Positions 51,958 to 62,139 are shown, counted from the stretch's first letter. The stretch is 64,000 bases of DNA from Pelagicoccus albus (GCF_014230145.1 NZ_JACHVC010000005.1:300273-364272); one strand, 5' to 3'. Translations and numbers: made by a program. Notes: a model not told the origin generated them from the sequence alone.

Positions 51958-54273
51958 CTAGTTCATCAAGCGTTCGAACCTAGACTTTGAGGCGATCGGA
52001 AGAGCTGGCTGACTCCAGTCTGTGGGGTTAGGGGAGATTTCAATCGCTTCAGTCATAATGCGGAGGGTTTCTCTCAGCTGGATGTCGAAATCTGGGAGAT
52101 CTTCTTCCTCCTCCTCTTCTTCTGATGCGGAGTTTTCGGATTCGTCTGACGCTAGCTCAGTAGAGGTTTCCTCCTCGGTTTCTTCTGCGGTTGGTGCCGT
52201 TTCTTCCTCCGCTGCCAAAGTGTTTTCGAATTCGGCTTCCTCTTTCTCTCGTTGCGCTTCCTCACGGATGACGCTGTCGAGTTTCACTTCCGTGAACTCG
52301 TAGTTCTTTTCCGCTAGCGAGCGCTGTTCGTCCTTTATGGAATCGAGAAAGGCTTCGTCCTCCTCCATCATGACTTTGCGTTGCTCGAGGTTGAGGGAAA
52401 TCTTTTTCTTTTCTTCCCTCTCGGAGTACCAATCCAAACGCTTCTGCAGAAATTCAAATTCCTCCAAGGAGCTCATTCTCTCTTCGCTGCTGGAGGTGAG
52501 TTGCTCAAGAAGATTGCTCTTGAGGGTCATCTCCACGAAGCGAGTAACCGGCTTGATGTAGTCCCAAGAGAGAGCATTTGGCAGATCGGCCTCTCCCACG
52601 GCAGTGATCTCCTCGATCGAGTGGAGTTGGATATCTGGTACGACCCCTTTGCGTTGCGTAGAAAATCCGTTGGGCAGATAGAACTTGCGGATTGTTAGTT
52701 TGGCTGCTCCAGCCCTGTCGTTAGCGATATCTTTTCTTAAGACGTATTGGTCGAGGGAGAATACCTGTTGCACGGTGCCCTTCCCGTGCGTGGAAGAATT
52801 GCCGATCGTGATGGAGCGTCCGTAATTCTGTAACGCTCCGGCTAGAATCTCGGAAGCGGAAGCGCTGTAGCGAGATGTCAGAACTGCGAGGGGGCCGCTG
52901 TAGGCGACTTTGGGGTCGCGATCCATATGGGATTGGACGTAACCGCTCTTTTCTCGCACTTGAACTACTGGACCTCTGCGTATGAAAAGGCCTGTCATTC
53001 TGATAGCTTCATCAAGCAAACCACCACCATTGCGACGGAGGTCCAGCACGATGCCCTCTACGCCTTCCGTTTTCATCTTGTTGACCAGTTCTTCCACGTC
53101 GGCTGTTACACTTGTCATGTAGCGTTGGCCATTTTCGAAGTACTCGTCGCCCCCATAGAAGGTTGGAATGTCGATAACGCCAATTGAGCTCATCTTTCCC
53201 TCTTGGTCTGGAACCTCGAAGATCTTGCCGGTGGCGCGGCTGGAATTGATGTGAACTTCGTCTCTTACGATCACGACATCTTCTCGTACGGAGTCGTCGG
53301 TGGCGTCAGCGGGGATTATGGTAAGGGTTACTTTTGAGCCTTTTTCACCGCGAATTTGATCTACAATCTTCCTAAGGCCCATGCCTATGATATCAACTGG
53401 CTCTTCACCTTCTTGGGCTACTGCGACGATGCGATCGTTGGGCTTGATTTTCTTGCTACGGATAGCTGGAGCCCCGGGAACGAGTTCGCGTATAACGCAA
53501 TATCCATCCTCTTCGCTCAGCATAGCTCCGATCCCTATGAGCTTCAGGCGCATGCTGATATTGAAATCCTCCAGAGTGTCCGATGATAGAAAGCTAGAGT
53601 GGGGATCGAACATCTTGGTTAGGCTGGTGAGAAAGATTTCTTCAACATCCTTAGCGGTATTCTCGTGCATACTTCTAAGCACCCGCTCGTAGCGTTTGGT
53701 AATGCGCTCTTTGGCCTCTTCTTGCGTCTTGTCGTTGAGAATCTCCTGCAGGAGCTCGTATTTGACGCGTAGTCTCCACAGCTCGTCGGCCTCCTCTTTG
53801 GATTTTGGCCAAGGGCTTTCCTCTCGATCGTAGATGTAGTATTCGTCCGTGTCGAAGGTCCAATCTCGCTCCAGCTGATTCAAAACCCAGTCGACTCGAT
53901 CGATAACATGATCGCGGTATATGGAGTAGATGTCGAAGGCTGCTTCCAGCTGACCTTGGTAGCGAAGTTTGAAGCCCAGAGAATTGCCGTATTCTTCGAT
54001 GAATTGCTTCTGTTCCTCCTCTAGGAAATAAAGCTTGTTGTAGTCCAAATTCTCCATGAATTCGGTTATCAGCTCCGCGAAGGTTTCATTTGAGATTTCG
54101 GCGCTTTCGAAATGCATGGTTTCCAGCATTTCGACTACGAGGCGTGCCTCGTTTTCCATCAGAGAGGTGCTTTTCAACTCTGGAAGCGGCTCCTCTAATG
54201 ATGTTACTGCGAATGAAAGGGAGGCGGATATGAGGCCGAGCAATGCTGCGGCTGCTGTTAGGCACTTGGTCAT
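51958..54273 (-). CDS. Carboxy-terminal processing protease (Prc/tail-specific protease)
   Basis: Periplasmic serine protease of 771 residues. Signal peptide at the start (CLTAAAALLGLISASLSFA); a helical N-terminal domain (~30-220); PDZ domain (~225-320, MRLKLIGIGAMLSEEDGYCVIRELVPGAPA); catalytic S41 core with the Ser in TSRYSASASEILAGALQNYGR and the Lys in STHGKGTVQQVF; then a DUF3340-like region and an acidic low-complexity tail rich in Glu/Ser (~670-735). The order matches E. coli Prc, but the tail is an addition. Prc trims cell-wall enzymes and lipoproteins. The gene is alone and ends in the shared terminator. Confidence 0.93.
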   Translation of the reverse strand: MTKCLTAAAALLGLISASLSFAVTSLEEPLPELKSTSLMENEARLVVEMLETMHFESAEISNETFAELITEFMENLDYNKLYFLEEEQKQFIEEYGNSLGFKLRYQGQLEAAFDIYSIYRDHVIDRVDWVLNQLERDWTFDTDEYYIYDREESPWPKSKEEADELWRLRVKYELLQEILNDKTQEEAKERITKRYERVLRSMHENTAKDVEEIFLTSLTKMFDPHSSFLSSDTLEDFNISMRLKLIGIGAMLSEEDGYCVIRELVPGAPAIRSKKIKPNDRIVAVAQEGEEPVDIIGMGLRKIVDQIRGEKGSKVTLTIIPADATDDSVREDVVIVRDEVHINSSRATGKIFEVPDQEGKMSSIGVIDIPTFYGGDEYFENGQRYMTSVTADVEELVNKMKTEGVEGIVLDLRRNGGGLLDEAIRMTGLFIRRGPVVQVREKSGYVQSHMDRDPKVAYSGPLAVLTSRYSASASEILAGALQNYGRSITIGNSSTHGKGTVQQVFSLDQYVLRKDIANDRAGAAKLTIRKFYLPNGFSTQRKGVVPDIQLHSIEEITAVGEADLPNALSWDYIKPVTRFVEMTLKSNLLEQLTSSSEERMSSLEEFEFLQKRLDWYSEREEKKKISLNLEQRKVMMEEDEAFLDSIKDEQRSLAEKNYEFTEVKLDSVIREEAQREKEEAEFENTLAAEEETAPTAEETEEETSTELASDESENSASEEEEEEEDLPDFDIQLRETLRIMTEAIEISPNPTDWSQPALPIASKSRFERLMN

Positions 54274-54422
54274 ACGGTCTTTGTGTATATCGTTAAGTTA
54301 GCGAAGTGGGGTTCTCCGCTCTCGCAAAGGTTGAAAGCTTAACTGGGGTGCTTGGAAATATTGTGAGTTAGCTACTACGTTTGAAGGTTCCCTTTGCCGG
54401 CAGTATTTGCCTGCTGCCGTGT

Positions 54423-55310
54423 TCAACGCTTACGTAGCAGATCCCGTGCTTCGTCTAAAATTTCTTTCTCGTTTTGAGAAAGTGAGCCGAAGCCCTTGCT
54501 GTTGATTTTATCTAAGATCCGATCCACCTCGCCTTTGAGATCTTTGGTCTGCTTGGAAACATTGACCCGATAAGTGTAGCCGGCTGAGCTCTTGGCGGTT
54601 TCCTTTCTTTTGAAAAGTCGTCCAAAAGACAGCGAAATACCTCCGGTGTTGTCGTAGGGGCTTTTAAGGTAAACGTACTTGAAGAATAGGTAGCCAACCA
54701 GCATTCCGCCCAGATGCGCCGAGTGGGCGACAACCCCGCCTCCAGTTGCAAAAAGCTCTTGGAAGAGTAGGCCGAGTATCGAGATGCCCAGCATTGCATA
54801 CGCTAGGTACCGTGGCTTTATGCGGATCGGCAGAACGAAAAAGAGCAGCAACTGGATTTCGCGATCAGGATAGAGGCATGCGAAAAAGGTGAGCAGGGCA
54901 AATACCGCTCCCGAAGCTCCGATGACGGAATTCGCTCCCGAGATGAAGCTTGCGGCGAACCACATGACTCCCCCGATGAGTACCGCTCCGAAGTAGAGCT
55001 GCAGAAAACGTTTTTGACCCAGGACGGGCAAAACCGCACGCCCTAGGAAAAATACACCAAGCATGTTCCCGATGATGTGCAGCCAATTATTAGTGCCGTG
55101 CAGAAAGGCGTAGGTGATAGGAGTCCAAATCAGGCCTTGCTCGATGGAATCGGTATGAAAGGCGAAGTAGTGATTTATGAGACCGGGCCCGCCAGTGCGG
55201 TCGAAAATATTTTGGAGTACGAAAACAACTATGTTTGCTCCGATGAGCCAGGTAAGCGTTTGCTTGGCTTTTTCTCCGGAGTCGTGAGTCATGTAGGATC
55301 TTTCGTACAT
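54423..55310 (-). CDS. Rhomboid family intramembrane serine protease
   Basis: Cuts membrane proteins inside the bilayer. Six helices lie in residues ~15-220. The loop-1 region has the HGTNNWLHIIGNMLGVFFLG pattern (H..N...N), the catalytic Ser133 is in GASGAVFALL and the catalytic His199 in AHSAHLGGMLVGYLF. A C-terminal cytoplasmic tail of ~75 residues is rich in Lys and ends with a helical EKEILDEARDLLRKR segment. Both ATG at 55310 and ATG at 55292 are possible starts. It lies 4 kb from an inactive rhomboid-like protein (50472-51257). Confidence 0.9.
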   Translation of the reverse strand: MYERSYMTHDSGEKAKQTLTWLIGANIVVFVLQNIFDRTGGPGLINHYFAFHTDSIEQGLIWTPITYAFLHGTNNWLHIIGNMLGVFFLGRAVLPVLGQKRFLQLYFGAVLIGGVMWFAASFISGANSVIGASGAVFALLTFFACLYPDREIQLLLFFVLPIRIKPRYLAYAMLGISILGLLFQELFATGGGVVAHSAHLGGMLVGYLFFKYVYLKSPYDNTGGISLSFGRLFKRKETAKSSAGYTYRVNVSKQTKDLKGEVDRILDKINSKGFGSLSQNEKEILDEARDLLRKR

Positions 55311-55472
55311 CTATTCGTTCAGTCCGTCTAAGTTCGCGTTTTTTCGAGTTATTACAAGAGAAGACGATTCGATTAAATCGCGTTATTTGGACTGCTCCTT
55401 AGAGAAATTTTCGATTCTGCCCGCTTAAACGCGGAATTGTTAACCGAATGGACCGCGAGGTCCGGACATGGT

Positions 55473-56576
55473 TCAGTTGTTGAAGCGGAAAACCGCAACA
55501 TCCCCGTCCTTGAAGAGATATTCCTTCCCCTCGAGGCGATATTTGCCTGCATCACGGGCGGCAGAAACACTTCCAAGCGATGACAGATCGTCGTAGGCTA
55601 CGACCTCCGCTTTGATGAATCCCTTCTCGAAATCAGTGTGAATGACGCCGGCGCATTGCGGAGCAGTCATTCCATCTTCGAAAGTCCAAGCTCTCACTTC
55701 TTTTTCGCCTGCAGTGAAGTATGTCTTCAGGCCGAGTAGGGCGTAGGTTTCACGGATCAGCAGGGAAACTCCAGAATCGTCGACTCCTAGGTCTGCCAGG
55801 AATTCTGCAGCATCTTCAGCGGAAAGGTCGATGAGCTCGGATTCGATCTGAGCTGAAATCACGACACACCCTGCGTCGTGAGCGGTCCTAGCGTACTCGC
55901 GTACCTTGGCCACGTAGGGATTTGCCTCGGCGTCAGCCAAGTCGTCTTCCATGACATTGGCCGCGTAGATAACCGCTTTGGATGATAGGAGGTGTAGCCC
56001 TTTCAGCGTCACGAGTTCCTCCTTCGACATCTCTAGAGTGTTTGCAGGCTTGCCTTCGTTGAAGTGGGGAAGAAGGCGATCTATAAGCTCTACAGTGGCC
56101 GCCGCCTCTTTGTCTCCGGAACGCACTTTCTTAACGAGCTTCTCCTTCTGGCGTTCTACGGATTCCAAGTCGGACAAAATCAGCTCGGTATTGATTACCT
56201 CGATGTCGCGGATGGGGTCGACCGAACCCATGCTGTGGACGATGTCATCGTTTTCGAAACATCTAACGACCTGAACAATCGCGTCAGTCTCGCGGATGTT
56301 GGCTAGGAACTTGTTTCCCAAACCCTCTCCTTTGCTCGCTCCTGCTACCAGACCGGCGATGTCCACGAATTCGATCGCGGCAGGGATCACTACGCTCGTT
56401 CCTGCAATGTTTTGTAGCACCTGGAGACGAGGGTCTGGCACATTTACTACGCCCACGTTTGGGTCGATCGTACAAAAGGGATAATTGGCCGACTCCGCCT
56501 TGCGGGTGCGAGTGAGCGCATTGAACAATGTTGACTTGCCAACATTAGGAAGACCGACGATACCAGCTTTCAGCAT
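55473..56576 (-). CDS. ychF: Ribosome-binding ATPase YchF (OBG-like)
   Basis: Obg-related P-loop NTPase that binds ribosomes. G1 is [18 protein letters not shown] at the start; G3-like [21 protein letters not shown] and the YchF-specific [16 protein letters not shown] follow; a helical insert is at ~130-200; the C-terminal TGS-like domain contains [15 protein letters not shown] and ends with [12 protein letters not shown]. The start ATG at 56576 ([10 protein letters not shown]) is chosen. It is divergent from rpsP. Confidence 0.96.
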   Translation of the reverse strand: MLKAGIVGLPNVGKSTLFNALTRTRKAESANYPFCTIDPNVGVVNVPDPRLQVLQNIAGTSVVIPAAIEFVDIAGLVAGASKGEGLGNKFLANIRETDAIVQVVRCFENDDIVHSMGSVDPIRDIEVINTELILSDLESVERQKEKLVKKVRSGDKEAAATVELIDRLLPHFNEGKPANTLEMSKEELVTLKGLHLLSSKAVIYAANVMEDDLADAEANPYVAKVREYARTAHDAGCVVISAQIESELIDLSAEDAAEFLADLGVDDSGVSLLIRETYALLGLKTYFTAGEKEVRAWTFEDGMTAPQCAGVIHTDFEKGFIKAEVVAYDDLSSLGSVSAARDAGKYRLEGKEYLFKDGDVAVFRFNN

Positions 56577-56670
56577 AAGGGCGGAAAGATCATTGGATTG
56601 GATGGGGCTTGACAAGATCCATTTTTGATTAATCGTCCCCACCTTTTCCAATTTTCTAGGAGACGCAAAG

Positions 56671-56940
56671 ATGGCACTAAAGATTAAACTTCAACGCGCA
56701 GGCGCAACACACGAACCAGTCTACCGAGTAGTGGTAGCGGAAGCACGCGGACGCCGCGACGGTCGCTTCGTAGAAAAGCTCGGTACCTATCTTCCGAAGC
56801 AAAAAGACGCAGCCAAGCAGCTCGAACTCAACGTAGAACGTGCTGAGTACTGGATGTCTGTTGGCGCTCAGCCGACCGACACTTCGAATTCGCTGATCAA
56901 GCGTGCTCGCAAAGAGCAGGCTGCAGCGGCCGAAGGCTAA
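56671..56940 (+). CDS. rpsP: 30S ribosomal protein S16
   Basis: Small-subunit ribosomal protein of 89 residues: LKIKLQRAGATHEPVYRVVVAEARGRRDGRFVEKLGTYLP is diagnostic. The SD-like AGGAGA is at 56658-56663. A -35-like TTGACA is at 56609-56614. It is the first gene of rpsP-trmD-rplS; the usual rimM between rpsP and trmD is missing, and a hairpin follows rpsP. Confidence 0.97.
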   Translation: MALKIKLQRAGATHEPVYRVVVAEARGRRDGRFVEKLGTYLPKQKDAAKQLELNVERAEYWMSVGAQPTDTSNSLIKRARKEQAAAAEG

Positions 56941-56974
56941 GCCCATTAGGGCTGGTTCCCGTAATCACCTTTCC

Positions 56975-57010
56975 AAACCCGGCTTTCTGAGAAACGCCGG
57001 GTTTGTCTAT
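56975..57010 (+). terminator. Hairpin between rpsP and trmD
   Basis: Stem AAACCCGGC / GCCGGGTTT (56975-56983 and 56996-57004) with a 12-base loop, then GTCTATTTTT. It may partly terminate or attenuate between rpsP and trmD. Confidence 0.65.
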
Positions 57011-57068
57011 TTTTACGCCCCGCCTGCAACATTATTATATATAGGCAAAAGTTTCCCGCGGTTTATCG

Positions 57069-57746
57069 ATGAAGATCGATGTTCTAACTCTATTCCCTCA
57101 AATGCTCGACGGCTTCCTTTCCGAGAGTATGATAGGCCGTGGCGTAACCAACGGCGTTTTGGAGGTGGATGTTCACAATCTGCGGGATTGGTCCAAAGGT
57201 AAGCACAATCAGGTCGACGACCGACCTTTCGGAGGGGGGGCTGGTATGGTTTTGATGCCAGAGCCATTGTTCGATGCCATCGAGGAAATTCAGGAGCCGG
57301 AAACGCACCGCATCTATTTGGCGCCCGATGGGGAGCCGCTAACGCCTGAATTAGCCAGAACCTTGGCCAAGAAGAAGCGATTGCTTCTGGTCAGCGGCCA
57401 TTACGAAGGTATCGACGACCGAGTCCGGGAAAACTTGATCGACCAAGAGATCAGTATCGGCGACTACGTATTGACCAATGGCACCTTGGCGGCAGCAGTT
57501 TTGATAGACTGTTTGAGCCGCTTTTTGCCCGGATTTTTAGGTGAAGAAAAGTCATTGACTAACGAAAGCTTCCAAGACAACTTGCTCGACTTTCCTCAAT
57601 TCACGCGCCCAGCGGTGTTCAGAGGCATGCCTATTCCTGAGGTGTTGCTGTCTGGAAACCACGCGGAAATCGACAAGTGGCGGCAGCGGGAGAGGGAAGA
57701 ACGAACGCGAAAACGCAGACCAGATTTATTAGAGGATTCACCATGA
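57069..57746 (+). CDS. trmD: tRNA (guanine-N1)-methyltransferase
   Basis: Methylates G37 of several tRNAs with SAM. The trefoil-knot SPOUT protein opens MKIDVLTLFPQMLDGFLSESMIGRG and shows DDRPFGGGAGMVLMPEPLFDAI, LLVSGHYEGIDDRV and EISIGDYVLTNGTLAAAVLIDCLSRFLPG, all TrmD signatures. Length 225 is normal. Its stop overlaps the rplS start (ATGA). Confidence 0.97.
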   Translation: MKIDVLTLFPQMLDGFLSESMIGRGVTNGVLEVDVHNLRDWSKGKHNQVDDRPFGGGAGMVLMPEPLFDAIEEIQEPETHRIYLAPDGEPLTPELARTLAKKKRLLLVSGHYEGIDDRVRENLIDQEISIGDYVLTNGTLAAAVLIDCLSRFLPGFLGEEKSLTNESFQDNLLDFPQFTRPAVFRGMPIPEVLLSGNHAEIDKWRQREREERTRKRRPDLLEDSP

Positions 57747-58108
57747 ACGCAGTAGTAAACGAAGTAACAAAGCAGCACCTCAAAGCAGACGTAACCTCCT
57801 TCAAGGTTGGTGACGGCGTCAAGGTCCACACGCGTGTGGTGGAGGGCGACAAAGAGCGTATCCAGGTTTTCGCTGGTATCGTGATTGCTCTCAAGGGTTC
57901 AGGCATCAACCGTACTTTCACCGTGCGTCGTATTTCCTACGGCGAAGGTGTTGAGAAGGTTTTCCCTGTACACAGCCCACTTATCGACAAGATCGAAGTG
58001 GACAAGGAGTCCAAGACTATGCGTGCTCGCATGTACTACCTTCGTGACCTCGTCGGCAAGAAGGCTATGCAGGTCAAGGAAAAGCGCCTTGCCAAGGGCA
58101 ACCACTAA
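57743..58108 (+). CDS. rplS: 50S ribosomal protein L19
   Basis: Large-subunit ribosomal protein at the 30S-50S interface. The ATG at 57743 overlaps the trmD stop, giving 121 residues. Core motifs: FKVGDGVKVHTRVVEGDKERIQVFAGIVIALKG, FTVRRISYGEGVEKVFPVHSPLIDKIEV and ARMYYLRDLVGKKAMQVKEKR. The gene is followed by a strong terminator. Confidence 0.97.
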   Translation: MNAVVNEVTKQHLKADVTSFKVGDGVKVHTRVVEGDKERIQVFAGIVIALKGSGINRTFTVRRISYGEGVEKVFPVHSPLIDKIEVDKESKTMRARMYYLRDLVGKKAMQVKEKRLAKGNH

Positions 58109-58130
58109 GCTGCTCGACTAATCAATTTCC

Positions 58131-58162
58131 AAAGCCGCCCTGTTTTATGGGCGGCTTTTTTT
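58131..58162 (+). terminator. Terminator of rpsP-trmD-rplS
   Basis: Stem AAAGCCGCCC / GGGCGGCTTT (58131-58140 and 58149-58158) with an 8-base loop, followed by a run of T. Confidence 0.9.
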
Positions 58163-58348
58163 GTTTCTGACTCTGTTTGAAGTTTACGACTCCCGTCATG
58201 AACTGAATTGGAGATCTGCCAGAAAGTTGTTCAGGTTCTATTAATAGCTCAACTGTTCACCTGATCTTTGCTGCCTTGAGACTTGAAAGACTACCGTAGG
58301 CCGCGATGCTCGAGATCTTTAAAAAGATTTTTTAGCAAGTTAGCATTT

Positions 58349-60322
58349 ATGAACAAAGAACTACTCCAGAAAGCCGCTACTCAAGCACGTGGTCTTGCCA
58401 TCGACGCAGTCCATGCCTGTTCCTCAGGACACCTAGGTCTTCCGCTCGGCGCCGCTGAGATCGGCTCCGTACTTTTTGGCGAAGCGTTAAGTATTAATCC
58501 AGACGAGCCACGTTGGGTAAATCGCGATCGTTTCGTGTTGTCTGCTGGCCATGGAAGCATGTTCATCTACAGCTGGCTGCACTTGTCCGGATTCGATCTT
58601 CCGCTAGAGGAGGTTAAGAACTTCCGCCAATTACATTCCAAGACTCCAGGTCACCCTGAGTATATGGAGACGCCGGGTGTTGAGTGCACCACAGGTCCCC
58701 TTGGTCAAGGTGTAGGAAACGGAGTCGGATTCGCGATTTCCGGAAAGATGGCTGCCGCCAAGTTCAACACCGACGAGCATAAGATAATCGACAGCAATAT
58801 CGTAGTGCTCGCAGGTGATGGGTGTTTGCAAGAAGGTGTCGCCCAGGAGGCTTCTGCCTTGGCTGGTCACCTCAAGCTCGATAACCTGATCCTTTTCTAC
58901 GATAGCAACGATGTCACCCTCGACGCTATGGCGGTCAAAAGCCAGAGTGAGGATACGGCCGCTCGTTACGAGGCAATGGGTTGGGATGTCGTGACTATCG
59001 ACGGTCACGACCTTGATGCCATTTCGGAAGCCTACTCAGCGGCCAAGGCGGCTGTTGGAAAGCCACAGTTGATTATCTGTAAGACAGAGATTGGACGTGG
59101 AATCCCCGAGGTAGCAGGCACCAGTGCTGGCCACGGTGAAGGTGGAGCGAAATATGCCGAAAGCGCTCGCAAGGGCCTCGGACTGCCGGAGGAAACTTTT
59201 TACGTTTCCGATGATGTTAAGGAATACTTCGCATCCAAGAAGGCTGAGCGCGTAGCCGCCTACGAATCTTGGCTAGAAACCTACACTGCTTGGAAATCCG
59301 CGAATGCTGATTTGGCTGCTCAACTTGAAGCAGGCGCCTCTGCTCCGGTCGATGTAGACGAACTCTTTGCGGCTATTCCTGTTACTGCTGATGATGCCAA
59401 GGTCGCCACTCGCGGTTCTGGCTCCAGTGTTTTGCAGCCAATCGCCAAGGCTCGTCCTGAGCTAATCTCCGGCAGTGCGGACCTCCACGGCTCTACCAAG
59501 AACTACATCAAGGATGGAGGCGATTTCCTACCTGGAAGCGAAACTGGACGCAATTTGCTCTTTGGAATTCGCGAACACGCGATGGGTGCTTTGATGAACG
59601 GCATTGCCTACGACGGTATTTTCAGAGCGTCGGGCGCCACCTTCATGGTTTTCGCCGACTACTGCCGAGCTTCGATTCGTCTGGCCGCTCTCGCCGGGTT
59701 GCCCACCATATACATCTTTACCCACGATTCGGTAGGAGTTGGAGAAGATGGTCCTACTCACCAGCCAGTGGAAACCGTATCTGGATTGCGCGTCATCCCG
59801 AATCTTGACGTCATTCGTCCAGGAGATGCGGAAGAAACCGCAGGAGCATTTGTCGCAGCCATGGAGCGCCTCGATGGGCCAACCATGCTATCACTGACTC
59901 GCCAGAACATTCCAAATATCAACACTGCTTCCGCTGACGTTCGCCGCAAAGGTGTATTGAAAGGTGGATACGTGATTAAGGAAGAGTCGGCTGAGCTCGA
60001 AACCATCCTCATCGCAACTGGCTCTGAACTTCAGCATGCTATCGCGGCGGCTGAAGAGTTGGGAGCAGGCACGCGTGTTGTCTCTATGCCATCCATGTTC
60101 CGTTTTGACGCTCAAAGCGATGAGTACAAGGAGTCGGTCCTGCCGAAGGCATGCACCAAGCGCATCGCTATCGAAGCCGGCGTTTCTGGTCTCTGGTACA
60201 AGTATGTTGGTACCGAGGGTAAGGTTCTAGGAATCGATCGTTTCGGAATCAGTGCCCCGGGCGATACGGTTATGGGCATTCTTGGAATGACTGCGGCTAA
60301 TATCGTTGCAGCCGCCAAATAA
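58349..60322 (+). CDS. tkt: Transketolase
   Basis: TPP enzyme of the pentose phosphate pathway. The ATG at 58349 ([12 protein letters not shown]) is chosen. TPP-domain motifs: [54 protein letters not shown] and [16 protein letters not shown]. The pyrimidine domain shows [15 protein letters not shown] and the phosphate-end loop [15 protein letters not shown]-terminal domain completes the 657 residues. A terminator-like AT-rich hairpin (ATCTTT-AA-AAAGAT then T-run, 58315-58333) lies just before the start. Confidence 0.96.
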   Translation: MNKELLQKAATQARGLAIDAVHACSSGHLGLPLGAAEIGSVLFGEALSINPDEPRWVNRDRFVLSAGHGSMFIYSWLHLSGFDLPLEEVKNFRQLHSKTPGHPEYMETPGVECTTGPLGQGVGNGVGFAISGKMAAAKFNTDEHKIIDSNIVVLAGDGCLQEGVAQEASALAGHLKLDNLILFYDSNDVTLDAMAVKSQSEDTAARYEAMGWDVVTIDGHDLDAISEAYSAAKAAVGKPQLIICKTEIGRGIPEVAGTSAGHGEGGAKYAESARKGLGLPEETFYVSDDVKEYFASKKAERVAAYESWLETYTAWKSANADLAAQLEAGASAPVDVDELFAAIPVTADDAKVATRGSGSSVLQPIAKARPELISGSADLHGSTKNYIKDGGDFLPGSETGRNLLFGIREHAMGALMNGIAYDGIFRASGATFMVFADYCRASIRLAALAGLPTIYIFTHDSVGVGEDGPTHQPVETVSGLRVIPNLDVIRPGDAEETAGAFVAAMERLDGPTMLSLTRQNIPNINTASADVRRKGVLKGGYVIKEESAELETILIATGSELQHAIAAAEELGAGTRVVSMPSMFRFDAQSDEYKESVLPKACTKRIAIEAGVSGLWYKYVGTEGKVLGIDRFGISAPGDTVMGILGMTAANIVAAAK

Positions 60323-60346
60323 GCGGAGTTTAAACCTCAATTTTCA

Positions 60347-60382
60347 AATGCCCCAAGAAAGTGTTCTTGGGGCATTTTTTCT
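60347..60382 (+). terminator. Terminator of tkt
   Basis: Stem AATGCCCCAAGAA / TTCTTGGGGCATT (60347-60359 and 60364-60376) with a 4-base loop, followed by T-run. Confidence 0.92.
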
Positions 60383-60544
60383 GCTAGGGGACTGGGAACG
60401 GAATCGGTTTAGGTACAACTAAGTATTCGACGGATGCGTAACAGGTAGCTTGCAAGTTCTTGATGTAGGGCTTTCTGCTTGATTGCGTCATTTAAGTTGG
60501 GTGGGATTGTGCCGTTCCCTTAGCGACTCTTTTGAATCTAAATC

Positions 60545-61162
60545 ATGAATAACCAATCATTTGCTGTGCCTGCATTGTTGTCCCGTTTTCAGGGAGCCTT
60601 TTTAAAAATCTTCCTACTTGCCACGATCTTATCGGTTCCTGCTGCAGCCCAAAGCGATGGCAGCGCCACGGAGCGTTTCTTGCTTCAGCCGCAGGACTTG
60701 GTGAAAATCGATTTTCCGGGAGCTCCTGAGCTCAACATGGAGTTGCAGGTACGTCGCGATGGCGCGATCACTCTTCCAATTGTGGGAGAGGTGGATGTGG
60801 CGGGTATGACGCCACGAGAATTAGAAGGCCTCCTTGCTGAAAAGTTCGAGGACCAACTGGTCTCCAATGAAGTCATCGTCTCGGTGATCGAATCTCATTT
60901 TACTTACTACCTCGAAGGGGAGGTGCGAAACCCAGGGATCGTTGAATCATTTCGTCAGCTTTCCGTTCTAGAAGCTATTATTGCCGCTGGTGGCATCGAC
61001 AAGGTCACTGGGAAAATGAAGAAGATCGTTGTTCTGCGTCGTAAAGGAGGCAGGTATCAGCAATTCGAGCTAGACCTCGCTGCGGTCATCGATGGCAAGA
61101 ACAGCCAGGCCTTCGTATTAGAGTCTTACGACATCGTTTCCGTTCCGCCCCGCGTTTGGTAA
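60545..61162 (+). CDS. Polysaccharide export protein (Wza-like, short)
   Basis: Secreted 205-residue protein with signal peptide (FLLATILSVPAAAQ). The Poly_export domain spans ~40-115 (FLLQPQDLVKIDFPGAPELNMELQVRRDGAITLPIVGEVDVAGMTPRELE) and one SLBB domain follows (~120-200, YYLEGEVRNPGIVESF). It lacks a lipobox cysteine and the C-terminal membrane helix of Wza, so it may be a periplasmic part of an export channel. It opens the surface polysaccharide locus. Confidence 0.88.
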   Translation: MNNQSFAVPALLSRFQGAFLKIFLLATILSVPAAAQSDGSATERFLLQPQDLVKIDFPGAPELNMELQVRRDGAITLPIVGEVDVAGMTPRELEGLLAEKFEDQLVSNEVIVSVIESHFTYYLEGEVRNPGIVESFRQLSVLEAIIAAGGIDKVTGKMKKIVVLRRKGGRYQQFELDLAAVIDGKNSQAFVLESYDIVSVPPRVW

Positions 61163-61203
61163 TTTCACTTTTGTTGCCTAATTTATCCAATCCTGAACCT
61201 AAC

Positions 61204-62124
61204 ATGATAGCACTCGTAGGATCTACTGGCTACGTCGGAACCGCGTTTCGGCAATTGCTCGAAACCAAAGGCGTCGATTTCACTTCCCTGAGCGGGCGTG
61301 ATATCGCAAATGGCTCCAAAGCCGAATTCGCGGACGCCCTCAAGGCGACCGGGGCGAAGTTCCTGGTCAACTGCGCGGGCTACACCGGCAAGCCCAACGT
61401 GGACGCCTGCGAGCTGGACAAGGGCAATTGCCTTGACGGCAACGCCGTATTGCCAGGCTTGATACGCGAAGTCTGCGGCGACCTTTCCATTGGCTGGGGC
61501 CACGTCTCCAGCGGCTGCATCTTCGGCGGCGAGCGTCCCGGCGGCGGAGGCTGGCGCGAGGACGACGCTCCCAACTTCTCCTTCCGCAAGCCTCCCTGCT
61601 CCTTCTACAGCGGCACCAAGGCCTTGGGCGAAGAGGTGCTCGGCTACCGTGAAACCGACCGCGGGGAAGGGGAATGGCCGGCTTGGGAACATGAGTCTTC
61701 TCCCGAGGGCTACGTCTGGCGCCTGCGCATCCCGTTCAACGAGATCGACAATCCCCGCAACTACCTTACCAAGATGCAGAGCTACGCCTGCCTGCTTCAG
61801 GCCACCAACTCGCTCAGCCAGCTGGAGGATTTCGTGACCGCCTGTTTCGCGTGCTACGAGCAGGACGTGCCCAAGGGCATCTATAACGTGACCAACCCCG
61901 GAGCGGTAACCACTTCGCAGGTGGTCGACCTGATCAAGAGTTCCGGCGTGAACGGCAAGGAGTTCAAGTTCTTCGAATCGGAGGACGACTTCATGTCCAA
62001 GGCCGCCAAGACGCCGCGTTCGAACTGCATACTCGACGATTCCAAGCTCAAGGCCGCGGGAGTGGTCATGCGCCCTGTGGAGGAAGCCTTGGAGTGGTCG
62101 CTCAAGAACTGGAAGAAGGCCTAA
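61204..62124 (+). CDS. NAD(P)-dependent sugar nucleotide reductase/epimerase (RmlD-like)
   Basis: Short-chain-type protein of 306 residues. The Rossmann motif is IALVGSTGYVGTAF (G-x-x-G-x-x-G), with VNCAGYTGKPNVDACE, HVSSGCIFGG and the active-site FYSGTKALGEE (Y-x-x-x-K). It resembles RmlD-like dTDP-4-dehydrorhamnose reductases but lacks close agreement in the substrate loop, so another sugar reductase is possible. The ATG at 61204 is chosen. From about 61,320 the codons become strongly G/C-ending. It precedes rfbB by 15 bases. Confidence 0.8.
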   Translation: MIALVGSTGYVGTAFRQLLETKGVDFTSLSGRDIANGSKAEFADALKATGAKFLVNCAGYTGKPNVDACELDKGNCLDGNAVLPGLIREVCGDLSIGWGHVSSGCIFGGERPGGGGWREDDAPNFSFRKPPCSFYSGTKALGEEVLGYRETDRGEGEWPAWEHESSPEGYVWRLRIPFNEIDNPRNYLTKMQSYACLLQATNSLSQLEDFVTACFACYEQDVPKGIYNVTNPGAVTTSQVVDLIKSSGVNGKEFKFFESEDDFMSKAAKTPRSNCILDDSKLKAAGVVMRPVEEALEWSLKNWKKA

Positions 62125-62139
62125 ACGGAGCATTTCCCT

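Noticed and set aside
52080..52300. Repetitive GAA/GAG-like tract near the 3' end of prc
   Set aside because: It encodes the acidic tail of the Prc protein and keeps frame throughout, so it is not a separate repeat.
58315..58333. AT hairpin with a T-run just before the tkt start
   Set aside because: The stem is only six A/T pairs with a two-base loop, too weak to call a terminator or attenuator.
60394..60519. GGGAACGG and CCGTTCCC pair in the leader of the export protein gene
   Set aside because: The arms are eight bases with about 110 bases between them; chance pairing is likely and no JUMPstart/ops element is seen.
61183..62133. 316-residue open frame on the reverse strand
   Set aside because: It lies opposite the RmlD-like gene. 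The frame is open because of GC-rich third positions; the product is low in complexity and resembles no protein.
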